This document shows, in pieces, positions 1 through 5,842 of a stretch of 10,368 bases of DNA (position 1 is the stretch's first letter; each line of letters begins with the position of its first letter). Location of the stretch: assembly GCA_017614275.1 (NCBI GenBank), contig JAGACE010000150.1:1-10368 (forward strand), written 5' to 3'. The notes below the pieces were generated by a model, which did no database searches, was not told the origin of the DNA, and saw nothing but the letters and a program-made list of their open reading frames with translations. Source of the stretch: Clostridia bacterium. Lineage in GTDB: Bacteria > Bacillota > Clostridia > Oscillospirales > Acutalibacteraceae. The translations under genes were made by a program, and so were the position numbers.

Positions 1-603
1 CAAAGATGCGACCAACTCCTCGATCTCTTCCGTCTTGAACTGGAAGCTGGATTTGTTGGCGATGAGCCGGGCGCTGATCGGGACAATGTCCTCATAGACC
101 TGCAGGTCGTTCTCCTTCAGCGTCGTGCCCGTCTCCACGATGTCGACGATCACATCGGACAGCCCCAGGATGGGCGCGATCTCGATGGACCTGTTGAGTT
201 TGATGATATCGATGTCGCGGCTCTTCCCCGCGTAATACGAACGCGCGATGTTCACGAACTTCGTGGCCACGCGCAGCGTGCGGCTGTGGTCGTCGTGGAA
301 GTCTTTTTTCGCCGCCACCATCATCTTGCAGACGCCGAGCTTCAGGTCCAGCAGCTCATAGACGTTCGGGCGGTACTCTTCCAGGATGTCCTTGCCGGCG
401 ACACCGATGTCGGCGGCGCCCCGCTCCACGTAGATCGCCACGTCGGAGGGCTTGACCCAGAAGTAGCGGACCCCGGCCTCAACGTTTTCGAAGATCAGCT
501 TGCGGTTCTTTTCTTTTATGGAAGGGCAGTCATAGCCGGCCGCTTCGAACATGGCATAGACCTGTTCGCCGAGACGGCCTTTCGGGAGGGCCACATTAAT
601 CAT
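1..603 (-). CDS. hisG: ATP phosphoribosyltransferase catalytic subunit, short form (3' end cut by window edge)
   Basis: Catalyses the first step of histidine synthesis, joining ATP and PRPP to give phosphoribosyl-ATP. I read 201 codons without a stop from ATG at 603 to base 1. The protein opens with MINVALPKGRL, typical of HisG. Around residues 130-145 it has the PRPP-binding stretch DIVETGTTLKEN, and near 62-75 the segment ERGAADIGVAGKDIL. The short HisG family is usually about 205-215 residues and lacks the C-terminal regulatory domain, so only a few residues should be missing; the short form depends on HisZ, which is encoded directly upstream. The start overlaps the hisZ stop by 8 bases (ATGATTAA), so translation is probably coupled and the two subunits made in step. 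It has no promoter of its own and should be transcribed from the hisZ promoter. Confidence 0.95.
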   Translation of the reverse strand, partial: MINVALPKGRLGEQVYAMFEAAGYDCPSIKEKNRKLIFENVEAGVRYFWVKPSDVAIYVERGAADIGVAGKDILEEYRPNVYELLDLKLGVCKMMVAAKKDFHDDHSRTLRVATKFVNIARSYYAGKSRDIDIIKLNRSIEIAPILGLSDVIVDIVETGTTLKENDLQVYEDIVPISARLIANKSSFQFKTEEIEELVASL

Positions 604-1720
604 TTGTCTCAAGGATCTCGACCCCCTTGTTGTTGAACTTCACAAGCTGGCGGCAGCTCAGCTTCTTCGGGACCTGGTTCTGGACCGAAACGGAGAGTCC
701 CTGTTTCATATAGGTCTCGACCATGTCCTTCAGGAGGACCGGGTCGGAGTCTTCATCGCACAGCAGGATGATGTCCACGTCGTAGCGTTCGCCCTCGGTC
801 CCGAAGTTTTCCAGGAGGTCGAGGTAGAGCGCAAAGCCGATGGCGCCGGACTTGCGGCCCATGCGCTTCATGAGGCGATCGTACTGTCCGCCGGTCAGGA
901 TGACGTCCGGGATGCCCTGGATGAAGCCCTGCAGGACCAGACCGTCATAGTAGCGCATGTCGTTGACCAGAGAGAAGTCGAAGCGGACCTTGTCCCCGTC
1001 CTTCCAGGTGTCCAGTTCCGCGGAGACCTCCTTCAGTTCTTTGAGGGCGGCCTGCATGGCCTTCCCTTCGCAGAGGGTCTCGAGTTCCGCGAGGACCTTG
1101 TCCCGGGGGCCGTAGAGGCCGACGAACTTCACGAGTTTCTCGCTGACGGCTTCGGAGACGCCGTACCGGGCGCACAGCCGCGGGATCTCATGGGCGTTCT
1201 TCTCGGCGATGAGCTCGGTGACAGCTTCATAAAAATCGCTGCCGACGTCGGTCTGCTCGAGCAGGCCGGCCAGGAGGCCCATGTGCGAGAGTTCCAGCAC
1301 GTAGTCGGCGGAGATGGTGGACAGGCTCTCCATGGCGAGCCGGAGGACTTCACAGAGGTTGTACAGGCCGAGGTCTCCCATGCATTCCAGACCGGTCTGC
1401 AGGATCTCCTTGTACTCGTGCGTGGTGTCCGAGACGCGGTAGACGTTCTCGGAATAGCAGACCCGCTGGGTGCAGCCCGGCTCATCTTTATAGTTTTTGA
1501 TGATGGACAGAGTGACGTCCGGCTTCAGAGCCATCAGTCTGCCGTCGGTGTCGGTGAACGTGATGACGCTGTCGCTGACCAGGAAGTCTTTATTGCGGGC
1601 ATAGAGGTCGTATTCCTCGAATTTGCTCATTTTATAGGGCTGATAGCCATATTTCCGGTACAGAGAGCGGAGGGCGAAGACGGCCTTTTCCTCTGTTTTC
1701 AGGATGCTTTCCTCAAACAT
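596..1720 (-). CDS. hisZ: ATP phosphoribosyltransferase regulatory subunit HisZ
   Basis: HisZ is a histidyl-tRNA synthetase paralogue that does not charge tRNA; it assembles with short HisG into the active, histidine-sensitive enzyme. The 374-residue product shows the class II synthetase fold: LKPDVTLSI near residues 65-72, then CYSENVYRV (88-96) and QTGLECMGD (108-116), corresponding to motif 2, and a motif-3-like segment with GGQYDRL and GAIGFAL. The HisRS signature LDYYTG is replaced by MRYYDGLVLQG, which argues for HisZ rather than HisS. So does the adjoining hisG. The roughly 65-residue C-terminal tail resembles a reduced anticodon-binding-like domain. The start ATG at 1720 has GGAGG five bases upstream. 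Its own consensus promoter is at 1753-1781, overlaid by an 8-bp repeat array that suggests repression by a histidine- or amino-acid-responsive regulator. Confidence 0.93.
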   Translation of the reverse strand: MFEESILKTEEKAVFALRSLYRKYGYQPYKMSKFEEYDLYARNKDFLVSDSVITFTDTDGRLMALKPDVTLSIIKNYKDEPGCTQRVCYSENVYRVSDTTHEYKEILQTGLECMGDLGLYNLCEVLRLAMESLSTISADYVLELSHMGLLAGLLEQTDVGSDFYEAVTELIAEKNAHEIPRLCARYGVSEAVSEKLVKFVGLYGPRDKVLAELETLCEGKAMQAALKELKEVSAELDTWKDGDKVRFDFSLVNDMRYYDGLVLQGFIQGIPDVILTGGQYDRLMKRMGRKSGAIGFALYLDLLENFGTEGERYDVDIILLCDEDSDPVLLKDMVETYMKQGLSVSVQNQVPKKLSCRQLVKFNNKGVEILETND

Positions 1721-1745
1721 GATATCCTCCGAAAAGATTTTAGTT

Positions 1746-1769
1746 TAGTAGCATAGTAGCGTATTAGCA
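1746..1769. repeat. Three 8-bp tandem repeats over the hisZ promoter, putative operator
   Basis: On the plus strand the units TAGTAGCA, TAGTAGCG and TATTAGCA follow one another in exact 8-bp register. Beyond them, TTTAGT at 1744-1749 and ACTAAA at 1771-1776 form inverted flanks. The array covers the -10 box and most of the spacer, so a protein bound there would block RNA polymerase. TrpR-family repressors are known to bind in tandem with 8-bp spacing, and a TrpR-like histidine regulator (HisR/YerC) has been proposed in Firmicutes. That this array is its site is my inference. Confidence 0.55.
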
Positions 1770-1781
1770 CACTAAAGTCAA
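1753..1781 (-). promoter_or_regulatory. hisZG promoter (sigma-A type)
   Basis: Reading leftward, TTGACT (1781-1776), a 17-base spacer and TACTAT (1758-1753) form a near-consensus promoter about 32 bases upstream of the hisZ ATG. The TGA inside TTGACT is the stop codon of the upstream helicase gene, so the promoter begins exactly where that gene ends. I see no terminator between the two genes, so read-through from the helicase could also reach hisZ. Confidence 0.8.
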
Positions 1782-4192
1782 GCGTTTTTTCGTCTTTTTC
1801 TTCCGTAACCGGTCCGGGACCGCAGGTGACAGGACTCGCAGACCCGGTAGCGATAGTTCCAGGGCAGCCGTCTGCCGCACCGCTTGCAGCGGTTCTCCGG
1901 CAGCTGCTGTTTCTCCAGCAGTTCGGTGATCCCGATGGAGATGATCCGCTTTTCCTCGCGGACATCGGGCAGTTCTTCGTCGCGGCCGAAGCGCTCCAGA
2001 TAGTAGTAGAGCAGGTCGCAGACTTTGTAAGAATATTCCAGTTCCTGCAGGCCGATGGCGTTCGGGATGCTCCCGTTGAAGGGCAGGTATTCCCGGGCGA
2101 TGACGGCCTCCCCCGCCTGGGTCTTCAGGAACAGGCGGACCCACAGCTCCCGGAGGGCGTCCTCCTTTTCGTCGAAGGGGATCATCAGGAAGCGATAGAT
2201 GAGCTCCTTGTCTTCCGACAGGGTCTCCAGCAGTTCGCAGAGCTCGATCTTCAGGGACAGGTCCGCTTTGTGGTAGCCGGGTTTTTCCGGGATGTCGTTC
2301 CAGCGCTTGAGGATGTCCGACAGGCTCGCGTCCAGCCCCAGCAGAGAGGGCGGGAAGTCGATGACCGCGCTGGTCAGGGTCGGGTTCGCCTCCAGCAGTT
2401 TCTGGCGGATGAACCGCTTCTCTCCGAAGGAGTTGACGAAACCGATCTCGTACATGCCGCGCCGTCCGGCCCGTCCGGCGATCTGCTGGACCTCGTCCGA
2501 TTTCAGATAGCGGACCTCTTCCCCGTCATACTTCGACTGCTCGAGGAAGACGATGCGGCGGATGGGCAGGTTCATGCCGAGGCCGATGGCGTCCGTGGCC
2601 ACGACGACCTGGGTCTCCCCGTTCATGAATTTGCGGGCCTCTTCGTGGCGGACGTCGTAGGGCAGCGCGCCGTAGATGACGCTGCAGAGGATGCCCCTGC
2701 GCTGCAGTTCGGAGGCCACCGCGTGGACGTTGCGGCGGGAGAACACGATGAGGGCGTCCTTTTCCCGGACCGAGCCCGGGAAGTCGAAGGTCTCGTTGTC
2801 CAGCGCCAGACGGGTCTGCCGCTGGTGGTAGACGACTTCGTAGGTGTCCTCGCAGTCCTCGATGAGGTGGATCAGGAGCTCCACGGCGTTCATCGCGCAG
2901 CAGATGTGCACCTCTTCGGCGCAGACGCCGAGCACGGCCGTGGTCCAGGCGCCGCCCCGGTCCTTGTCCGCGATCATCTGCGCCTCGTCGATGACGGCGC
3001 AGTCGTAGATGGTGGACAGGTTCAGCATCTCCACGGTGGAGGCCTGGTGCCGGGCGCCCGGCACGTCGATGGTCTCCTCCCCGGTCAGGAGGTTGCAGGG
3101 GACCAGGTCCATGTTCATCGCCTCGAACTGTTCGTAGGCGAGCAGACGCAGGGGCCCGAGGTAGATGCCGGTCTCCGCCTGTTTCAGAGCCTGGATGGCC
3201 TGGTAGGTCTTGCCGCTGTTGGTGGGGCCGGCGTGGATGATGAAGTGCCGGTCCATTCTCCGCGCCAGCGGATAGAGGTCGATATAGTTTTCCGGGATCT
3301 CCCGGAGCATGTTCTCATGGAGGTTGCGGAGCCGCTTGAGTTCGCTCTCGTAGTGCTTCATGATCTTGCCGTAGCGGCCGTTCTGCTTCAGCAGTTCCAC
3401 CACATGTTCGGTGGTCATGCGGGCGTAGAGGTCCTCATAGACCTTCCCCATGAGGCCGGAGGCGCTGATCTCCCGGGCCGCGCTGCTGACGAACGCGCCG
3501 GTCTTCGGCAGATGGTAGCGCTGCGCCAGTTCGAGGGCGTAGCGATAGACGACGGGCATGCCCTGCAGGACATACTTGTACAGGATGGGCTCGAGCAGCC
3601 CCGTGTCCCCGAAGACCCGCAGATAGTCCGACACGTTGTCGGCGTTGAGCCAGGCGATCGATGTCGGGCGGCCCTCCATGTTGATCGCGAAGACGCGGAC
3701 CCGCTGGGTCCGGAAATACTTCTCCAGCTGTTCCGTCAGGCTGTCCACGAAGTCCGGCAGGTACTCGGCGGCGAGTTCCGGGACGGTCCGGTCCGGGCGG
3801 TACTCGGCCGCCTCGCGCTTCTTCTCATAGGAGCGCAGGACCCGGCCGACGTTGATGCCCTGGTTCCGGCGCAGGTTCCCGCGGATGAGCCCGATCTCGC
3901 TCTCGAAGATCGCGTGCAGACGGGCCAGTTCCTCCGGGTCCTGTTCCAGGAGCTTCGTCAGCTCCTCGTTCTGCCAGAGGGCCATGTCCAGATCCGTCTG
4001 GTAGCGGTCGCTTTTTCGATAGGCGGCGAGGACCGTCTGTTTGGACGGCAGATCGCCCTGCCGGGTCTCCGCGTCCAGCTTCGCGACGTACTCGTCCCAG
4101 TAGTCGGCGGCCACCTGTTTTTTCGTCTTGGCACGCAGGTATTTTTCATAGTTCTTCAAAAAACGCTGGAACATCCCGCTGCTCTCGGCCAC
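1778..4192 (-). CDS. Suv3-like DExH-box RNA helicase with C-terminal zinc-ribbon motif
   Basis: Predicted ATP-dependent RNA helicase of superfamily 2, 804 residues. Visible motifs are: Walker A GPTNSGKT (322-329), a DEAQ Walker B box (402-405), motif V ATDAIGLGMNL (532-542) and motif VI QIAGRAGR (570-577). The GPTNSGKT, DE-x-Q-M and ATDAIG-x-G-x-NL wording is that of Suv3, the mitochondrial RNA helicase that partners RNA-decay nucleases. About 310 N-terminal residues, largely helical and charged, have no family I can name. The C-terminus has CxxC pairs at 769/772 and 785/788, followed by a basic tail, suggesting a zinc-bound nucleic-acid contact. I chose GTG at 4192 because it follows AAGGAGG by eight bases; an in-frame ATG at 4309 lies in AT-rich intergenic DNA without a suitable site. 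A role in RNA turnover is inferred from the family; the bacterial substrate is unknown. Confidence 0.85.
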   Translation of the reverse strand: MAESSGMFQRFLKNYEKYLRAKTKKQVAADYWDEYVAKLDAETRQGDLPSKQTVLAAYRKSDRYQTDLDMALWQNEELTKLLEQDPEELARLHAIFESEIGLIRGNLRRNQGINVGRVLRSYEKKREAAEYRPDRTVPELAAEYLPDFVDSLTEQLEKYFRTQRVRVFAINMEGRPTSIAWLNADNVSDYLRVFGDTGLLEPILYKYVLQGMPVVYRYALELAQRYHLPKTGAFVSSAAREISASGLMGKVYEDLYARMTTEHVVELLKQNGRYGKIMKHYESELKRLRNLHENMLREIPENYIDLYPLARRMDRHFIIHAGPTNSGKTYQAIQALKQAETGIYLGPLRLLAYEQFEAMNMDLVPCNLLTGEETIDVPGARHQASTVEMLNLSTIYDCAVIDEAQMIADKDRGGAWTTAVLGVCAEEVHICCAMNAVELLIHLIEDCEDTYEVVYHQRQTRLALDNETFDFPGSVREKDALIVFSRRNVHAVASELQRRGILCSVIYGALPYDVRHEEARKFMNGETQVVVATDAIGLGMNLPIRRIVFLEQSKYDGEEVRYLKSDEVQQIAGRAGRRGMYEIGFVNSFGEKRFIRQKLLEANPTLTSAVIDFPPSLLGLDASLSDILKRWNDIPEKPGYHKADLSLKIELCELLETLSEDKELIYRFLMIPFDEKEDALRELWVRLFLKTQAGEAVIAREYLPFNGSIPNAIGLQELEYSYKVCDLLYYYLERFGRDEELPDVREEKRIISIGITELLEKQQLPENRCKRCGRRLPWNYRYRVCESCHLRSRTGYGRKRRKNA

Positions 4193-4229
4193 GGTCCTCA
4201 CCTCCTTCTCTTTTGAATGAATTCGTATA

Positions 4230-4258
4230 ACTTTACCAAATATATAATAAAAAAGCAA
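4230..4258 (-). promoter_or_regulatory. Candidate promoter of the helicase gene
   Basis: Reading leftward, TTGCTT (4258-4253), a 17-base AT-rich spacer and TAAAGT (4235-4230) lie about 40 bases upstream of the GTG start. The -10 box is only a partial match, and TTATAC just downstream is an alternative. Confidence 0.4.
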
Positions 4259-4273
4259 ATCCGGCGGTTTTTT

Positions 4274-4295
4274 CCCGGTTTTGCGGAAAACCGGG
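4274..4295. repeat. Perfect 9-bp inverted repeat between divergent promoters
   Basis: CCCGGTTTT (4274-4282) is the exact inverse of AAAACCGGG (4287-4295), with a GCGG loop. It has no T-run downstream on either strand and lies upstream of both the leftward helicase promoter and the rightward prs promoter, so it is unlikely to be a terminator. A regulator-binding site is possible. Confidence 0.6.
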
Positions 4296-4327
4296 GCACC
4301 AAAATCCAATTTTCATCGATTTATGGA

Positions 4328-4356
4328 TTGTAATCATTTCGTTACTGTGTTAAAAT
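4328..4356 (+). promoter_or_regulatory. prs promoter with extended -10
   Basis: TTGTAA (4328-4333), a 17-base spacer and TAAAAT (4351-4356), with TGT directly before the -10 box. It lies 34 bases upstream of the PRPP synthase ATG. The ribosome-binding site AGGAGG is at 4375-4380. Confidence 0.75.
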
Positions 4357-4390
4357 CACGTCGCAAAATGGAATAGGAGGAAAATCATCC

Positions 4391-5608
4391 ATGACTGCCA
4401 ACATCCCGGAACATTCCGATTACATGCCGAATCCGTTCGGCAAACTCGGCATCATCGCAATGAAAGGAACGGAAGAGATCGCTTCCAAAGTCGACAAGTA
4501 CATCGTCGAATGGCGCAAGGAAGCGCTCGCGGAAAACCCCGACATCAGCATCGAAGGGTATTCGGAAGAATCGTTCCTCATCAAGTACTCTGCTCCCCGC
4601 TTCGCCTCGGGTGAAGCCAAAGCCGTCATCGAACAGACTGTGCGCGGGTACGACCTGTTCATCCTGATCGACGCGTTCAACTACAACGTCAAATACAAGA
4701 TGCACGGCGTGGAAGTCCCCATGAGTCCGGACGACCATTACGCCGACCTCAAGCGGATCCTGGCCGCCATCTGCGGCAAGGCACACCGCGTCACCGTGGT
4801 CATGCCCATGCTGTACGAAGGCAGACAGCACCGGAAGACCACCCGGGAATCCCTGGACTGCGCCATGATGCTCCAGGAACTCATCGATTACGGTGTGGAC
4901 TCCATCCTCACCTACGATGCGCACGATCCCCGGGTCTGCAACGCCATCCCGCTGAACAGCTTTGAAAACGTTTCTCCTATTTACCAGATGCTCAAAGCGC
5001 TCATCCGCTCCACCCCGGAGATCCAGCTGGACAAGGAAAACATGCTGGTCGTCTCCCCGGATGAAGGCGGCATGAACCGCGCCATCAACTTCGCCACCCA
5101 GCTCGGTGTGGACCTCGGCATGTTCTACAAACGGCGCGACTATTCCCGTGTCGTGGACGGCCGCAACCCCATCCTGGCGCATGAATTCCTCGGTTCCAAA
5201 CTCGAGGGCAAGAGCGTCATCGTCGTCGACGACATGATCGCCTCCGGCGAATCCATGCTGGACGTCTGTGCCAAGCTGAAAGAGCGCGGCGCCGACAAAA
5301 TGTATGTCTGTACCTCCTTCGGCCTCTTCACCAGCGGTCTGGAGAAGTTCGACGAAGCCAAGAAGAACGGCACCATAGACAAGATCCTCTGCACGAACAC
5401 CATCTACCGTTCGCCGGAGCTCCTGGCCAGAGACTGGTATGTGGACGTCGACATGAGCAAATTCACCGCTTATCTCATCGACGCCATCAACCACGACGCC
5501 TCCATCGGTCCGCTCCTCGACCCCACCGCCAAGATCTCGGCGCTGCTCGCAGAGCACGAGAAGGACATCGAGAACCTGATCGACACCCAGATGAGTTTCA
5601 CTATGTAA
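4391..5608 (+). CDS. prs: Ribose-phosphate pyrophosphokinase (PRPP synthase), long form
   Basis: Makes PRPP from ribose 5-phosphate and ATP, the cytoplasmic precursor for nucleotides, NAD, tryptophan and histidine. The 405-residue protein is longer than the usual 310-320, with about 20-40 extra residues at each end plus small insertions. Family marks in order are: GRQHRK (144-149) where classical enzymes have ARQDRK, TYDAHDP (174-180), VSPDEGGMNRA (221-231), KRR (247-249) in the catalytic loop, and VIVVDDMIASGES (276-288), the PRPP-binding motif. In the last, ASGES replaces the usual DTxGT. This divergent, longer type is one I associate with Clostridia. The start follows AGGAGG by ten bases. 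The gene is monocistronic, between its own promoter and a strong terminator, and divergent from the unit encoding HisZ and HisG, which consume PRPP. Confidence 0.9.
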   Translation: MTANIPEHSDYMPNPFGKLGIIAMKGTEEIASKVDKYIVEWRKEALAENPDISIEGYSEESFLIKYSAPRFASGEAKAVIEQTVRGYDLFILIDAFNYNVKYKMHGVEVPMSPDDHYADLKRILAAICGKAHRVTVVMPMLYEGRQHRKTTRESLDCAMMLQELIDYGVDSILTYDAHDPRVCNAIPLNSFENVSPIYQMLKALIRSTPEIQLDKENMLVVSPDEGGMNRAINFATQLGVDLGMFYKRRDYSRVVDGRNPILAHEFLGSKLEGKSVIVVDDMIASGESMLDVCAKLKERGADKMYVCTSFGLFTSGLEKFDEAKKNGTIDKILCTNTIYRSPELLARDWYVDVDMSKFTAYLIDAINHDASIGPLLDPTAKISALLAEHEKDIENLIDTQMSFTM

Positions 5609-5618
5609 AGCATTCCTT

Positions 5619-5649
5619 AGAGCCATGTCGCACGACATGGCTCTTTTTT
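5619..5649 (+). terminator. Intrinsic terminator of prs
   Basis: AGAGCCATGTC (5619-5629) pairs perfectly with GACATGGCTCT (5634-5644) across a GCAC loop, followed by a T-run. It lies ten bases after the prs stop codon. Confidence 0.93.
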
Positions 5650-5715
5650 CACAAAAAGATACACGCCCCTCCCGTTTTCTTTGTCTGCTTCCGACGAAAT
5701 CATACGATTTTGAAA

Positions 5716-5732
5716 ATTTTTGATTGAAAAAT
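5716..5732. repeat. Inverted repeat over the amt -35 region, possible operator
   Basis: ATTTTT (5716-5721) and AAAAAT (5727-5732) flank GATTG and overlap the -35 hexamer. TTTTTGAT also occurs twice as a direct repeat (5717-5724 and 5737-5744), 20 bases apart. The AT-rich context makes chance plausible; it could equally serve as an UP element. Confidence 0.3.
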
Positions 5733-5752
5733 TGCATTTTTGATGGTATCAT
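5724..5752 (+). promoter_or_regulatory. amt-glnK promoter with extended -10
   Basis: TTGAAA (5724-5729), a 17-base spacer and TATCAT (5747-5752), with TGG directly before the -10 box. An A/T-rich stretch lies upstream. Transcription should begin near 5759, giving a leader of roughly 84 bases that carries the terminator and hairpin described next. Confidence 0.75.
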
Positions 5753-5771
5753 TGACGCAAGAAAGGCGAAG

Positions 5772-5807
5772 GCGCCTCCGAACGAGAAAGTTCGGAGGCG
5801 CTTTTTT
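5772..5807 (+). terminator. Leader terminator (attenuator) upstream of amt
   Basis: GCGCCTCCGAAC (5772-5783) pairs perfectly with GTTCGGAGGCGC (5790-5801) across a GAGAAA loop, followed by six T. It starts only about 13 bases after the predicted transcription start, so it ends transcripts from the amt promoter rather than those from prs, which has its own terminator. AGGCG at 5764-5768 could instead pair with CGCCT at 5773-5777 (loop AAGG), a small competing hairpin that would take the base of the terminator's left arm. Terminator itself is clear; its regulation is inferred. Confidence 0.88.
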
Positions 5808-5832
5808 GCATTTCATTCTGTATGCAAAGGAG
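5801..5832 (+). promoter_or_regulatory. Hairpin masking the amt ribosome-binding site
   Basis: CTTTTTTGCAT (5801-5811) can pair along its whole length with ATGCAAAGGAG (5822-5832), allowing two G-U pairs, across a ten-base loop. The right arm contains the amt Shine-Dalgarno AAAGGAG. The T-run of the leader terminator thus doubles as an anti-Shine-Dalgarno in any read-through message. Confidence 0.5.
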
Positions 5833-5842
5833 AACGATTCTT

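Noticed and set aside
1826..4216. Long open frame on the plus strand opposite the helicase gene (about 796 codons)
   Set aside because: It mirrors the helicase codons in GC-rich DNA, lacks any family motif, and its product is a low-complexity mix of Val, Asp, Gln and Leu. The helicase on the other strand carries all the expected motifs.
4193..4309. In-frame N-terminal extension of the helicase to an ATG at 4309
   Set aside because: It would cross the AT-rich intergenic region and candidate promoter; the GTG at 4192 has an ideal ribosome-binding site.
4385..5752. Long minus-strand frame opposite prs (about 455 codons)
   Set aside because: It has no recognisable motifs and starts inside the amt promoter region; prs explains the stretch fully.
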